47,873 nucleotides of DNA from Clostridia bacterium (GCA_017546145.1 JAFYXN010000030.1:1-47873); one strand, 5' to 3'; positions 16,196-26,767 are shown, numbered from the stretch's first letter. A program made the numbers and translations. Notes: generated by a model not told the origin, from the sequence alone.

Positions 16196-18358
16196 GTGAA
16201 ATGCGTAAAATGCGGTGTTGATATTTATGAGGGTGTAAAAAAATGCCCATACTGCAAAACACTTACAGGGGCAGAAGAAGACGGAAAATTCAAGGACTTT
16301 GACTTTAAATATACAATATCTTTATCAGACCAGAAAAAGCTTGAAAATACAGCAAGGGAATCTTCAAAGGGCACAGGAGCGGACAAGCAAGGCTTGACCA
16401 AAAAGAAAAAGCCGATGTTTGCATTTCCTGAAATAAGAAGAAAGAGCGTTGCTGAAAACAATCACGAGCCTGAAGTAAAGACCGTTGCGGAAACAAAGAT
16501 TGATGCAAGTGCACGTGCCAGAGAAATGGCAAAAAGTGCGTCACAAAGAGCTGCAGAGTTTATTCCCGAAGGCATGGCAAGGTATACTGTAAGGGGTGTA
16601 GACGGACAGGAGGTTCAGCAGAACGAGCCGGAGGAAAGTCTTAGCGCGTATACAAGAGTAAGAAGTACTCCGGAACCAATAAAAGAAAAAAGAAGTCACA
16701 GAACCCGAAGAACACGACGCAGCGTTGACAAAAAAGCAATCTTGGCGCTTTGCGGTGCAGTTGTTTGCGTTTTTGCAATTGTGTTGGGAATTTCAGCAAT
16801 TTCAAGTGCTGTTTCAAAAAATTCAAGTGTTGTGATGCCATATACATACGTAAAGGATAACGCAATGTATATGATATACAAAAACAAAACTGTAAAGCTT
16901 TCGGATGCGGTTATAACCGACAGCTATTTAAGAGGCGTTGAAGAAAACGATTTTGCAGTTTCGGCTGAGCGTGCAGCAAAGGATGCAGGCATAGTAAAAA
17001 CTGCAAAGGACGGAAAACGCACATACTTTTTTGAAAGCTTTGACCCCGAAACAGGCAGCGGTGTGCTGAAATATGTTGACAAAGGCAAAGCTAAAAAGAT
17101 AAAGGAAGTTTCACAGGCGGTGCATAATTCAATTGTGCTCTCTGCTGACGGTGAAGAACTTTTGTATCTTGCAACAACCGATAAAAACGGCGATATGGGC
17201 GTTCTGTATTACTGGAATGACAAAATGGACGAGCCGTTTGAAATTGCTACGGATATTGACCACGGTACATTTAAGTTTTCTGGCAATGAGGAATATGCAA
17301 TATTTCTCCAGAATCTTAACCGTGTTCAGATGCAGGGTGATTTGTATATAAAGAGCCTTAAAAAGCTTAAGGACGAGAAGGTTAAAGCCGATTCAAACGT
17401 GTGCAGACTTTTTGGAACAAATCCCGGCGGTAAGGCGTTTATATATGGCAAGGATTATGATACATCGGACAAGTCTTTCGATATTTATGCAATGAATAAA
17501 AAGGGCAGGTCTATAAGACTTGGCGAAAGAACAACAAAAGAGCCGCTTATGCAAAAGACAAAGGACAAGCTGTTTGTATATGGTATTGCCGATGACGGAA
17601 CAAACAACCTTTATACAGTAGAGATTGAATCAGGCAAAAAAGAAAAGATAGCATCAGGAGTTAATGAAATTCTTATGCTTTCCAAGGATGAGAAAACCGT
17701 TATTTATGATAAGGTTTATACCGGCAAGCTTGCGGATTACTATGCTTATACCAAGGGCAAGCAGCCTGTTAAGGTCGCAGGCAATGTAGTGGTTGATTTT
17801 GCAGCAGTGGGCGGCAAGCCACAGATGGCTGCCACGGCAGACTGCTCAAAAATTTTATATATATCAGAGTTTGAAAGCTATAAGGGCGGCGGAACGCTGA
17901 ATTTAAGTGAATACAAAAACGGACGTCTTGTTTCTCAGCAACAGATTGCAGAGGATGTATATTCTGTTTTCAGAGCAGCGGATGGCGGATTTATTGTAAA
18001 CAAGGATTTCAGCCCTTCACGAAAGGTATTTGATACATATCTTTTAAAGAAAGGCGAGCTTACAAAGATTAAAGAAGAGATTTATCCCGAAATGTTTGGA
18101 GTTTCAAAAACGGGAGATAATATATTCTGTATTACAGCGTTTGGAGTTGAAGGCAAATACGGCAATCTGGAAAAGGTCAGCCTTAAGGGCGAAACCGAGG
18201 AGCTTTCAGCACAGGTATTTGGATTTGGCTTAAACGGCGAGGATATACTTTTTTATAAGAATCTGAACGCAGAAGACGGAAGCTTTGATTTGTTCCTTAA
18301 GCGTGACGGAAAAAAGGTGCTTGAAGCGGATTCTGCTGTAGACGAGATTCTGAACTAA
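16196..18358 (+). CDS. Zinc-ribbon, single-span membrane protein with large extracellular beta-rich domain
   Basis: 720-residue protein of unknown function. A zinc ribbon occupies the first 20 residues (C3, C6, C17, C20), followed by a charged, low-complexity linker (about 30-178) that ends in the basic cluster HRTRRTRRSVDKK. One transmembrane helix spans about 181-206. The remaining 500 residues look extracytoplasmic and contain repeated short beta units (DKNGDMGVLYYW, GKAFIYGKDYDTSDKSFDIYAMN, DDGTNNLYTVEIESG) resembling a TolB/WD40-like propeller. Start GTG follows TTGGAGGG. It precedes nadD by 10 bp and may be cotranscribed. A surface sensor or envelope role is only inferred from topology. 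Confidence 0.8.
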   Translation: MKCVKCGVDIYEGVKKCPYCKTLTGAEEDGKFKDFDFKYTISLSDQKKLENTARESSKGTGADKQGLTKKKKPMFAFPEIRRKSVAENNHEPEVKTVAETKIDASARAREMAKSASQRAAEFIPEGMARYTVRGVDGQEVQQNEPEESLSAYTRVRSTPEPIKEKRSHRTRRTRRSVDKKAILALCGAVVCVFAIVLGISAISSAVSKNSSVVMPYTYVKDNAMYMIYKNKTVKLSDAVITDSYLRGVEENDFAVSAERAAKDAGIVKTAKDGKRTYFFESFDPETGSGVLKYVDKGKAKKIKEVSQAVHNSIVLSADGEELLYLATTDKNGDMGVLYYWNDKMDEPFEIATDIDHGTFKFSGNEEYAIFLQNLNRVQMQGDLYIKSLKKLKDEKVKADSNVCRLFGTNPGGKAFIYGKDYDTSDKSFDIYAMNKKGRSIRLGERTTKEPLMQKTKDKLFVYGIADDGTNNLYTVEIESGKKEKIASGVNEILMLSKDEKTVIYDKVYTGKLADYYAYTKGKQPVKVAGNVVVDFAAVGGKPQMAATADCSKILYISEFESYKGGGTLNLSEYKNGRLVSQQQIAEDVYSVFRAADGGFIVNKDFSPSRKVFDTYLLKKGELTKIKEEIYPEMFGVSKTGDNIFCITAFGVEGKYGNLEKVSLKGETEELSAQVFGFGLNGEDILFYKNLNAEDGSFDLFLKRDGKKVLEADSAVDEILN

Positions 18359-18368
18359 AGGAGAAAAA

Positions 18369-18980
18369 ATGTTGCGGATTGGAATTTTCGGCGGAACATT
18401 CAGTCCGCCTCACAACGGGCATATTTACATTGCACGTGAGGCAATGAAAAAGGCACGGCTTGACAAAATGGTTTTTGTGCCGTGCGGAAACCCCTACCAC
18501 AAAAAGGCGCCGGTGACGGTTGATGCAAAGCAACGTTTAGAGATGGTCAGACTTGCAATTGACGGCGAGGCGGGATTTGAGATCTGTGACATTGAGGTAG
18601 GTCTTAAAGAGCCAAGCTATACTGCAAGAACCCTTGAAAAACTGCAGAAAATATATCCTCAGGACAGGCTGTGTTTTCTGGTGGGGGGCGATTCGCTTCT
18701 TGATATGGAGGGGTGGTATCATCCCGAGGAGATTTTTAAAAAAGCAGAAATCATTGTAGCAAAACGCGGTGGAATGGACTCGGCAGAAATTAATGCCGCA
18801 GCACAAAGTTACCGCAGCAAATACGGCGCAGATATAAAAATCATACAGCTTGAGCCAATTGATGTTTCGGCGTCGGATATAAGAGAAAGGCTCAGATGCG
18901 GCTATGACGCAAAGGATATGATTTCTGAGAGGGTTTTAAAATATATAAAAGAAAACAAAATTTATGAGGACAGCATTTAA
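18369..18980 (+). CDS. nadD: Nicotinate-nucleotide adenylyltransferase NadD
   Basis: Transfers AMP from ATP to nicotinate mononucleotide in NAD synthesis. The 203 residues carry the nucleotidyltransferase signature GGTFSPPHNGH near the start, CGNPYHKK, LVGGDSLLDMEGWY and the C-terminal VSASDIRERL. Start ATG 5 nt after AAAGGAG. It supplies deamido-NAD to the NadE encoded at 24248. Confidence 0.95.
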   Translation: MLRIGIFGGTFSPPHNGHIYIAREAMKKARLDKMVFVPCGNPYHKKAPVTVDAKQRLEMVRLAIDGEAGFEICDIEVGLKEPSYTARTLEKLQKIYPQDRLCFLVGGDSLLDMEGWYHPEEIFKKAEIIVAKRGGMDSAEINAAAQSYRSKYGADIKIIQLEPIDVSASDIRERLRCGYDAKDMISERVLKYIKENKIYEDSI

Positions 18981-18982
18981 TT

Positions 18983-19573
18983 ATGCAAAAAACAGACGAA
19001 ATAATACAATACCTTAATGAACAATTAAGCGAAATAAGGTTCAGGCACACAATGGGTGTGGCTGAAACCGCCGTAAGCCTTGCAAAGAAATGGGGTGCCG
19101 ATGAGAACAAGGCATATCTTGCAGGGCTTGTACACGATTGTGCCAAGGAAATCCCGCCCAAAGACGCAGTTCGTAAGCTTGAAGACTTCGGATATTTTCC
19201 GGACGAGCTTGAACTACAGGCTTCGGCGCTTCTTCACGCGCCATTGGGGGCATATTTGACAAAAGAGGTTTTTGGTATACATGACGAGGACGTCTTAAAT
19301 GCCGTAAGATACCACACAACAGGAAGGGTCGGTATGACGCTTCTTGAAAAAATAATTTATGTTGCGGATTTTATTGAACCCGGACGCAAGTATACTGAAG
19401 CACAGCTTGTTCGCACCCTTGCGGAAAGCGATATTGATGCTGCGGTATTGAAGGAAGCGGACACGGTTATAAAATTTACGATTGATAAGGGCAGAATGAT
19501 ACACCCGGACACAATTCTTGCCAGAAACAGCATGTTAAAGTTGATAAAAGAGGGAAAGACAAATGAGAGTTAA
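18983..19573 (+). CDS. yqeK: YqeK HD-domain Ap4A hydrolase
   Basis: 196-residue HD-domain phosphohydrolase, family of the symmetrical diadenosine-tetraphosphatase YqeK. Metal ligands are visible in RFRHTMGVAETAVSLA, LAGLVHDCAKE and LLHAPLGAYL, with VRYHTTGR and KIIYVADFIEPGRKY later in the domain. Starts 3 bp after nadD and overlaps lcp by 11 nt; the nadD-yqeK-lcp-rsfS order is widely conserved in Firmicutes. Confidence 0.93.
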   Translation: MQKTDEIIQYLNEQLSEIRFRHTMGVAETAVSLAKKWGADENKAYLAGLVHDCAKEIPPKDAVRKLEDFGYFPDELELQASALLHAPLGAYLTKEVFGIHDEDVLNAVRYHTTGRVGMTLLEKIIYVADFIEPGRKYTEAQLVRTLAESDIDAAVLKEADTVIKFTIDKGRMIHPDTILARNSMLKLIKEGKTNES

Positions 19574-20801
19574 ATCGCCGCTAAGGCTGACAGTTGCAAT
19601 AATTATTCTTCTTATGCTTATATACGCCGGTATTGCAGGGGCGATTTCCATTATTACCGGTGAGCCGATACAGTTTGGATTTTTTAGCCGAAGCGGCGGA
19701 GCAAAAGCGGAAAAAATTCAGGATTTTGTTGTTGCAGGAACCGATGAAGACGGAATCCGCACCGACTTGATATTATTTTGCAGATATAATTTGTCTGACA
19801 ACTCAATAACGGCGCTTCAGATACCTCGTGATACACTGGTTGAGACTAACAGATATGACAAAAAGATAAACTCAGCGTATGGCACTGCTCAAAAGGAACA
19901 ACAGCTGTTTGATGAGGTTGAACAGATTATTGGTATCAGACCCGAAAAATATGTTATCGTCAGCTTTAAGGCTTTTCGTCAGCTGATTGATGCAATAGGC
20001 GGTGTTGAAGTAAATGTTCCTATGCGTATGTACTATACCGATCCGGTGCAAAACCTCACAATTGACTTGTATCCGGGGCTTCAGGTTCTTGACGGCAGAC
20101 GCTCTGAAATGTTTATGAGATTTCGATACAACAATGACGGAACCGGCTATCCAAACGGCGATGTTGATCGTATTGCGGCTCAAAAGGGTTTTTATCAGGC
20201 GGCGATGGATAAGCTTTTAAGCGGCGGAACAATTCTTAAAGTGCCAAAGATTCTTGGAATTATAACAGATAATGTGAAAACCGATTTTACCGGTGAGGAA
20301 GTTATGAAGTATATCAGCAAAATTCCCTCGTTCAGTATGGATAAGGTAAAAATACTGACTCTGCCCGGTGAGGGTGGCTATGGCGATAACGGAGTTTCAT
20401 ATTTCTTCCATGACGAAAAAGAAACCGAGCTTTTGATAAAAGAGAACTTTCTTACAAAACAAAAGCTTAGCCCTGAGAAAAAGGTTGTTTCTGCCAAGAA
20501 TAAGTTTGTGAAGGTTAAAATTGTTGATGCTACGGGGATAGATGCAAGTGAAGCGGATGTTTTGAAGGTGGTGTCGGATATGCTTTCCGAGTACCAATTC
20601 AAAATAACAGCTACCGAAAAGACCGACAGAATACAAGACAGTTCAAAGCTGATAAATCACAACAACAAGAGTGCTGCAGAGTTGGTGCAGCAGGTATACA
20701 GCAATGTAAAAATTCAGGACGGAATTGAGTTGTATGTCAAAAATGACGGTGAAAAAGCGCCGGATGTTACACTGATTGTTGGCGCAGATTTTATATCTTA
20801 A
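19563..20801 (+). CDS. LytR-CpsA-Psr family cell-wall ligase
   Basis: 412-residue membrane-anchored enzyme of the family that attaches secondary polymers to peptidoglycan. One N-terminal transmembrane helix (about 10-30) is followed by the LCP domain with TDLILFCRYN, LQIPRDTLV, KINSAYG, GGVEVNVPM and the arginine-bearing MRFRYNNDGTGYPNGDVDRIAAQK. The last 110 residues look like a LytR C-terminal domain (KVKIVDATGIDASEADVLKVV). Acceptor and polymer are unknown. Confidence 0.92.
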   Translation: MRVKSPLRLTVAIIILLMLIYAGIAGAISIITGEPIQFGFFSRSGGAKAEKIQDFVVAGTDEDGIRTDLILFCRYNLSDNSITALQIPRDTLVETNRYDKKINSAYGTAQKEQQLFDEVEQIIGIRPEKYVIVSFKAFRQLIDAIGGVEVNVPMRMYYTDPVQNLTIDLYPGLQVLDGRRSEMFMRFRYNNDGTGYPNGDVDRIAAQKGFYQAAMDKLLSGGTILKVPKILGIITDNVKTDFTGEEVMKYISKIPSFSMDKVKILTLPGEGGYGDNGVSYFFHDEKETELLIKENFLTKQKLSPEKKVVSAKNKFVKVKIVDATGIDASEADVLKVVSDMLSEYQFKITATEKTDRIQDSSKLINHNNKSAAELVQQVYSNVKIQDGIELYVKNDGEKAPDVTLIVGADFIS

Positions 20802-20819
20802 CCATAAGGAGAAAAATAA

Positions 20820-21179
20820 ATGAGTTGTGAAAATAATTATGTAAATACAGTGGTTAAAGCCGCAGATGCAAAAATGGGCAAGGAAATTCTTGTGCTTGAC
20901 GTGCGTGAGCTGACCACACTTACAAGCTATTTTGTAATAGTTACAGGCGGAGCGCCTTCTAATATTCAGGCAATATGTGACAACATTGAAGAAAAAATGC
21001 GTGATGAAGGGGCAAGACTTTGGAATAAAGAAGGCTACAATACTGCAGAATGGGTTCTTTTGGGCTATGATGACGTAATTGTGCATATATTCCAAAGTGA
21101 GCCGCGTGAGTTTTATAAGCTGGAGCATATCTGGAAGGACGCACCGGCAGTTGATGTCGATGACCTGCTGGTTAAGTAG
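20820..21179 (+). CDS. rsfS: Ribosomal silencing factor RsfS
   Basis: 119-residue RsfS/YbeB/iojap protein that binds L14 and blocks subunit joining in starvation. Typical segments are VLDVRELTTLTSYFVIVTG, NIQAICDNIEEK, GYNTAEWVLLGYDDVIVHIF and REFYKLEHIWKDAP. Ribosome binding site AAGGAG. Between lcp and leuS, its usual place. Confidence 0.95.
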   Translation: MSCENNYVNTVVKAADAKMGKEILVLDVRELTTLTSYFVIVTGGAPSNIQAICDNIEEKMRDEGARLWNKEGYNTAEWVLLGYDDVIVHIFQSEPREFYKLEHIWKDAPAVDVDDLLVK

Positions 21180-21209
21180 ACTAAAATTTACCGAAAGGAT
21201 TGAATATAT

Positions 21210-23624
21210 ATGAAATACGATTTTAAAGCAATTGAAGGAAAATGGCAAAAGTATTGGGACGAAAACAAAACCTTTGAGGCATCAAACAAGGATAAATCAA
21301 AGCCCAAGTTTTATGGCCTTGTTGAGTTTCCGTATCCGTCAGGACACGGACTTCACGTAGGACACCCAAGAGGCTATACCGCAATAGACATTATCACCAG
21401 AAAGAAACGTCTTGAAGGGTATAATGTATTGTTTCCTATGGGTTGGGATGCTTTTGGCTTGCCTACCGAAAACTTTGCTATAAAGAACAATATCCACCCT
21501 GCGATTGTTACAAAAAACAACATTGAAAACTTTAAAAGACAGCTTAAAATGCTTGGCTTTGGTTTTGACTGGTCAAGAGAAATAAACACAACTGACCCCA
21601 ACTACTATAAGTGGACACAGTGGATTTTTCTTAAGCTTTTTGAAAAAGGTCTGGCATATAAAACAAAAATGCCGATTAACTTCTGCACAGGATGTAAGGT
21701 AGGTCTTGCAAACGAGGAGGTTGTAAATGGCGTTTGCGAGCGTTGCGGAAGCGAGGTAGTTCAGAAAGAAAAAAGTCAGTGGATGCTCAAAATCACCGAG
21801 TATGCACAACGCCTTATAGATGATTTGGATGACCTTGACTATATTGAAAGAGTAAAGATTCAGCAGACCAACTGGATTGGACGCAGTGAAGGTGCAGAAG
21901 TAGATTTTAAAATCAAGGGCACAGACGATAAAATCAGGGTTTACACAACACGCCCCGACACTCTTTTTGGTGCTACATATATGGTACTTGCACCTGAACA
22001 CCCTTATGTTGAAAAATACAAGGATATGATTGAGAACTATGCTGAGGTTGAAGCATATAAAACCGAGGCTTCTAAAAAAAGCGATTTTGAAAGAGCAGAG
22101 CTTGACAAGAACAAAACAGGCGTTATGCTTAAAGGCGTAACCGCAATAGACCCTGTAAACAATGCTGAAATTCCGATTTGGATTTCGGATTATGTGCTTG
22201 TAACATACGGAACCGGTGCAATTATGGCGGTGCCGGCACATGATACACGCGACTGGGAATTTGCAAAGAAGTTTAATATGCCTATCATTGAGGTTGTAGC
22301 AGGCGGTGAGGATGTTCAAAAAGAAGCCTTTACCGATGTTGAAACCGGAGTAATGGTAAATTCGGGATTCCTTACCGGAATGCAGGTTGAAGACGCAAAG
22401 AAAGCTATTATTGACTATCTTGAAAAAGAGGGCATCGGTACACGCAAGGTAAACTACAAGCTGCGTGACTGGGTATTCTCTCGTCAGCGCTACTGGGGTG
22501 AGCCTATTCCGCTTGTCAACTGTCCCGATTGCGGATGGGTGGCAATTCCTGAAAGCCAGCTTCCCCTGCAGCTTCCCGATACAAAGAATTTTGAACCGGG
22601 TGAGTCGGGCGAATCTCCGCTTATCAAAATCAGGGATTGGGTTGAAACAACTTGTCCCAAGTGTGGCAAAAAGGCAGAGCGCGAAACCGACACTATGCCG
22701 CAATGGGCTGGGTCTTCATGGTATTTCTTAAGATACATTGACCCCAATAATTCAGACTTCCTTGCCGGACTTGAAGAGCTTAAATACTGGCTGCCTATTG
22801 ACTGGTATAACGGTGGAATGGAGCATACAACTCTGCATCTTCTTTACTCAAGATTCTGGCATAAATTCCTCTATGATATTGGCGTTGTACCAACAAAAGA
22901 GCCTTATCAGAAACGAACCTCACACGGCATGATCTTAGGTGAAAACGGTGAAAAGATGTCAAAATCAAGAGGCAACGTAATAAATCCTGACGATGTTGTA
23001 AATGAATACGGTGCCGACACATTCAGAACCTACGAAATGTTTATCGGAGCCTTTGACCAGGCTACGCCGTGGTCTATGAATGGTGTTAAGGGTTGTTATA
23101 AGTTCCTTGAAAGAGTATGGAATTTGCAAAATATCCTTGTTGAGGGTGACACCTATTCAAAAGAACTTGAAACCGCTCTTCATAAAACAATTAAAAAGGT
23201 AACCGATGATTACAACCGAATGAAGTTTAATACAGGTATTGCGGCACTTATGGCGTTTATCAACGATGTAATGAAGGTTGAAAAAATCAATAAGGCAGAG
23301 TTTAAAACATTTATTACCTTGCTCAATCCGGTTGCTCCGCATATAACCGAGGAGCTGTGGCAAATTGCCGGATTTGAAGGTGCTTTGTCTGACACTATGT
23401 GGCCCAAGTATGACGAAGCCAAAACGGTTGATAATGAAATAGAGGTTGTTGTACAGATTAACGGAAAAATCCGTGATAAAATGATGATTGCGGCAGATCT
23501 TGACCCCAAGGGTATGCAGGATATTGCTTTGGAATCAGACAAAATCAAGTCTATGATTGAAGGCAAACAGGTTGTAAAGGTTATTGCAGTACCCAAAAAG
23601 CTTATTAACATTGTTGTAAAGTAA
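21210..23624 (+). CDS. leuS: Leucyl-tRNA synthetase
   Basis: Class I aminoacyl-tRNA synthetase, 804 residues, normal bacterial length. The HIGH-type motif is HVGHP within [16 protein letters not shown], the editing domain contains [20 protein letters not shown] and the [12 protein letters not shown] threonine-rich/aspartate site, the KMSKS loop is [10 protein letters not shown], and [11 protein letters not shown] and LRYIDPNN segments are in order. The leader is only 30 bp, so no T-box precedes it directly. Confidence 0.97.
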   Translation: MKYDFKAIEGKWQKYWDENKTFEASNKDKSKPKFYGLVEFPYPSGHGLHVGHPRGYTAIDIITRKKRLEGYNVLFPMGWDAFGLPTENFAIKNNIHPAIVTKNNIENFKRQLKMLGFGFDWSREINTTDPNYYKWTQWIFLKLFEKGLAYKTKMPINFCTGCKVGLANEEVVNGVCERCGSEVVQKEKSQWMLKITEYAQRLIDDLDDLDYIERVKIQQTNWIGRSEGAEVDFKIKGTDDKIRVYTTRPDTLFGATYMVLAPEHPYVEKYKDMIENYAEVEAYKTEASKKSDFERAELDKNKTGVMLKGVTAIDPVNNAEIPIWISDYVLVTYGTGAIMAVPAHDTRDWEFAKKFNMPIIEVVAGGEDVQKEAFTDVETGVMVNSGFLTGMQVEDAKKAIIDYLEKEGIGTRKVNYKLRDWVFSRQRYWGEPIPLVNCPDCGWVAIPESQLPLQLPDTKNFEPGESGESPLIKIRDWVETTCPKCGKKAERETDTMPQWAGSSWYFLRYIDPNNSDFLAGLEELKYWLPIDWYNGGMEHTTLHLLYSRFWHKFLYDIGVVPTKEPYQKRTSHGMILGENGEKMSKSRGNVINPDDVVNEYGADTFRTYEMFIGAFDQATPWSMNGVKGCYKFLERVWNLQNILVEGDTYSKELETALHKTIKKVTDDYNRMKFNTGIAALMAFINDVMKVEKINKAEFKTFITLLNPVAPHITEELWQIAGFEGALSDTMWPKYDEAKTVDNEIEVVVQINGKIRDKMMIAADLDPKGMQDIALESDKIKSMIEGKQVVKVIAVPKKLINIVVK

Positions 23625-23637
23625 GAGGGTTTTTATT

Positions 23638-24222
23638 ATGAGCGTAAAAGACGAATTTATTGAAATATATCAGCGCTGTATAAAAAGGGAAGGAGCCGAC
23701 AGACTCCTCCAACACCTCTTGTCCCCGGCAAGTGATTTCTTTACCGCTCCGGCAAGCACCAGATTTCATGGGGCATACGAGGGCGGTCTCGCAGAACACA
23801 GCATAAACGTGTACGAATGTCTGCGTGACTATCTTGCGCGTGAACGTGTTCAGGAGCTTTACGGCATAGAGGCAAGTGAAGAAACAATAGCGATTGTTGC
23901 ACTGCTGCATGATTTGTGCAAGATGAATTTCTATAAACCCGGCTTTCGGAATGTTAAGGACGACAACGGCGTGTGGCAGAAGGTTCCCACCTACGAAATC
24001 GACGATAAGCTTCCTTACGGACATGGTGAAAAATCGGTCTATATGATTTCAGGGTTTATGCGTCTTACACGTGAGGAGGCATTTGCAATAAGATACCACA
24101 TGGGATTTTCAGGAAACGAGCCTGCAGGAAATGTCGGCAGTGCATTTGAGATGTTTCCGTTGGCTTTTGCGCTTTCCACAGCGGATATGGAAGCTACGTA
24201 TTTTCTTGAAGGCAAAAACTGA
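23638..24222 (+). CDS. HD-domain phosphohydrolase of unknown substrate
   Basis: 194-residue HD-domain protein. Probable metal ligands are in RFHGAYEGGLAEHSINVYE, VALLHDLCKM (HD pair), GHGEKSVYMISGF and IRYHMGFSG. Related proteins in Firmicutes are annotated only as HD-family hydrolases; nucleic-acid or nucleotide substrates are possible. It starts 13 bp after leuS, so it is probably in that operon. Confidence 0.8.
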   Translation: MSVKDEFIEIYQRCIKREGADRLLQHLLSPASDFFTAPASTRFHGAYEGGLAEHSINVYECLRDYLARERVQELYGIEASEETIAIVALLHDLCKMNFYKPGFRNVKDDNGVWQKVPTYEIDDKLPYGHGEKSVYMISGFMRLTREEAFAIRYHMGFSGNEPAGNVGSAFEMFPLAFALSTADMEATYFLEGKN

Positions 24223-24247
24223 GAATTGTTAAAGGAGGCTAAGGCTT

Positions 24248-26128
24248 GTGCGGGACGGATTTATAAAAGTTGCGGCTGCAACACCTGAGATAAAAGTCAA
24301 CAGCACCAAAACCAACAGTGAAAATATTATAAGCCAGATTAAAGAAGCGGCGGAAAACGGTGCTAAAATTGTTGTTTTCCCTGAGTTCTGCATTACGGGT
24401 TATACCTGCGGCGATTTAATGCTTCAAAGCTCTTTTTCAAAGCGTGCCAATGATGCGCTTTTAGAAATTGTCAGACAAACCCGCAATTTGGATATTTTGT
24501 TTGCGGTAGGACTTCCGGTTGAATACTGTGATAAGCTGTATAATGCGGCGGCAATATGTAAAAGCGGAAAAGTTCTTGGATTTGTTACCAAAAGTAATCT
24601 GCCCGGCTACTCAGAATTTAACGAAGCAAGATATTTTGCAACCCTTAATAAGACGGTTACAGTTAAGTTTGACGGCTATGATGTGCCGATGGGAACAAAG
24701 CTTATTTTCTGTGCAAAGCAAATAGAGAATATGCGGATTTGCTGTGAAATCTGTGAGGATATGTGGGTTCCGGAGCCGCCGTCATTCAATCATGCACTAA
24801 ATGGTGCAACCATAATATTAAACCTCTCGGCAAGCAGCGAAACTCTTGGAAAAAGAGAGGCTCGCAAGCTTGTGATTGCGGCATCCAGTGCATCACTGCT
24901 GTCGGCTTATATCTATGCCAACGCAGGTGAGGGCGAATCCACCACTGATATGGTTTTTGCAGGCAATAATATGATTTATCAGTGCGGAAGATGCCTTAAT
25001 GAAACCCCCCTGTTTGAAACAGGCATAATATACAGTGTCATTGATGTAAACAAGTTGTCACAGCTCAGAAAGCAGAGAACTACATTTGAGATAAAAACAG
25101 ATGATGAATATAAAAAAATATATTTTAATATTACACCATCGGAAACAAAGCTTGAAAGGATAACCCCGACACCGTTTGTTCCCGAGGATGAAGCAAAACG
25201 CAAGCAGCGCGCTGAAAGATCCTTTGCAATGCAGTGCGCAGGACTGAGAAAACGTGTAAAGCATATCGGTATCAAAACTGTAATAATAGGCGTATCCGGT
25301 GGACTTGACAGCACCCTTGCACTTCTTGTTGCGGCAAAAACGTTTGATGGTTTAGGGCTTGACCGCAAAGGTATAATTGCGGTTTCTATGCCATGCTTTG
25401 GTACAACAGACCGTACCCACGGAAATGCCAGAAGGCTTGCAGAGCTTCTTGGGGTTTCATTCCGTGAGATTTCAATTGCGAAGTCGGTGACACAGCATTT
25501 TGAGGACATCGGTGCATCGCTTGATGACCACGATGTTACCTATGAAAATGCCCAGGCAAGAGAACGCACACAGGTTCTTATGGATATTGCCAACAAAACA
25601 GGCGGTATTGTAATAGGTACTGGGGATTTGTCTGAGCTTGCACTTGGCTTTGCAACCTACAACGGCGACCAGATGTCTATGTACGGAGTAAATGCATCTG
25701 TGCCTAAAACCCTGATGCGTGCCGTTGTCAGGACTCTTGCTGAAAGCTATGGAGGGGAACTTGAATCAGTTCTTATTGATATTGTTGACACTCCGGTTAG
25801 TCCCGAGCTTCTTCCGCCGGACGCAGAGGGCAGGACAAGCCAGAAGACAGAGGACATTATCGGGCCGTATGAGGTTCACGATTTTGTGCTTTATAACTTT
25901 GTAAAATTTGGATTTGAACGCAGAAAAATTGAGCGAATGGCAAAAATTGCTTTTAAAGGACTTTATGACGAAATACAGCTTGAAAAGTGGATTGAAATAT
26001 TCTATAAGAGATTTTTTGCAAATCAGTTCAAACGCTCGGCAATGCCTGACGGCGCAATGGCGGGAAGTATATCACTTTCTGCGCGCGGTGCATGGCAGAT
26101 GCCGTCCGATGCGGTTTTTGAAGAATAG
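24248..26128 (+). CDS. nadE: Glutamine-dependent NAD synthetase
   Basis: Final step of NAD synthesis: amidates deamido-NAD with glutamine-derived ammonia. The 626 residues join an N-terminal nitrilase-like glutaminase (about 1-300: Glu in VFPEFCITGYTCGD, Lys in TKSNLPGYSEFNEAR, nucleophile Cys in CCEICEDMW) to a C-terminal synthetase with the P-loop SGGLDSTLAL and GTGDLSELALGF. Start GTG follows AAAGGAGG. Pairs functionally with nadD. Confidence 0.95.
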   Translation: MRDGFIKVAAATPEIKVNSTKTNSENIISQIKEAAENGAKIVVFPEFCITGYTCGDLMLQSSFSKRANDALLEIVRQTRNLDILFAVGLPVEYCDKLYNAAAICKSGKVLGFVTKSNLPGYSEFNEARYFATLNKTVTVKFDGYDVPMGTKLIFCAKQIENMRICCEICEDMWVPEPPSFNHALNGATIILNLSASSETLGKREARKLVIAASSASLLSAYIYANAGEGESTTDMVFAGNNMIYQCGRCLNETPLFETGIIYSVIDVNKLSQLRKQRTTFEIKTDDEYKKIYFNITPSETKLERITPTPFVPEDEAKRKQRAERSFAMQCAGLRKRVKHIGIKTVIIGVSGGLDSTLALLVAAKTFDGLGLDRKGIIAVSMPCFGTTDRTHGNARRLAELLGVSFREISIAKSVTQHFEDIGASLDDHDVTYENAQARERTQVLMDIANKTGGIVIGTGDLSELALGFATYNGDQMSMYGVNASVPKTLMRAVVRTLAESYGGELESVLIDIVDTPVSPELLPPDAEGRTSQKTEDIIGPYEVHDFVLYNFVKFGFERRKIERMAKIAFKGLYDEIQLEKWIEIFYKRFFANQFKRSAMPDGAMAGSISLSARGAWQMPSDAVFEE

Positions 26129-26141
26129 AATTATTAAAATT

Positions 26142-26166
26142 AATGGGCGGATGTTATCCGCCCATT
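26142..26166. terminator. Hairpin after nadE
   Basis: Perfect 11-bp stem (AATGGGCGGAT with ATCCGCCCATT, 3-nt loop) 13 bp after the stop. No T-tract beyond TTTG, so partial termination at most. Confidence 0.5.
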
Positions 26167-26182
26167 TGTGTAGGGGTAAGAA

Positions 26183-26767
26183 ATGATTCATATAAAAGAA
26201 ACTATAGTAGTTGAAGGCAAATTCGATAAAGAACAAATAAAAAAAGTTACCGACGCGCCTGTTATATGCACGGGCGGTTTTGCGTTGTATACCGATAAAA
26301 GTATTATAAAATCAATACGTACAATGGCGCAAAAGACAGGTGTGATTGTGCTGACCGATGCCGACAGTGCAGGCTTTAGAATCCGAAACTACATAAAGCA
26401 GTGTGTAGGTAAGCAGGGCACGGTTAAGCACGCGTATATTCCTTCAATTGAAGGTAAAGAACGGCGCAAAAGAACTCCGGGCAAGGAGGGACTTTTAGGG
26501 GTTGAAGGTATTTCAGAACAAAGCCTTTTGCAGATTCTTGAAACCGTGACAGAGGTAATGGATGCTGTGCAAAGAGAAGGTAAACCAATAACAAAAGCAA
26601 TGCTCTTTGCTGACGGCTTAAGCGGAGGCGAGGAAAGCGCCCAAAAACGCAAAAAGCTTGCCCGCAAGCTTGGATTGCCGGTAAGAATTTCCGCAAATGC
26701 CCTCATTGAAGTGCTGAATGCAGCTGTAGGATATGATGAATACAAAAAGATTTTAAAGGAACTTTAA
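26183..26767 (+). CDS. Toprim-domain protein, ribonuclease M5-like
   Basis: 194-residue protein with an N-terminal Toprim domain: ETIVVEGKFD supplies the catalytic glutamate and VLTDADSAG the DxD pair. This matches ribonuclease M5, which matures 5S rRNA, and a related clostridial family with a shared C-terminal domain of unknown function. The C-terminal half (LLGVEGISEQSLLQILE, LFADGLSGGEESAQKRKKLARKLGLP) fits that arrangement. Which of the two it is cannot be settled here. Confidence 0.78.
   Translation: MIHIKETIVVEGKFDKEQIKKVTDAPVICTGGFALYTDKSIIKSIRTMAQKTGVIVLTDADSAGFRIRNYIKQCVGKQGTVKHAYIPSIEGKERRKRTPGKEGLLGVEGISEQSLLQILETVTEVMDAVQREGKPITKAMLFADGLSGGEESAQKRKKLARKLGLPVRISANALIEVLNAAVGYDEYKKILKEL

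Noticed and set aside
21180..21209. T-box riboswitch before leuS
   Set aside because: Only 30 bp separate rsfS and leuS, too short for a T-box leader.
21573..22703. Long minus-strand open frame (376 codons) opposite leuS
   Set aside because: It lies entirely within leuS, which has all synthetase motifs; the antisense translation is cysteine/phenylalanine-rich and matches no family.
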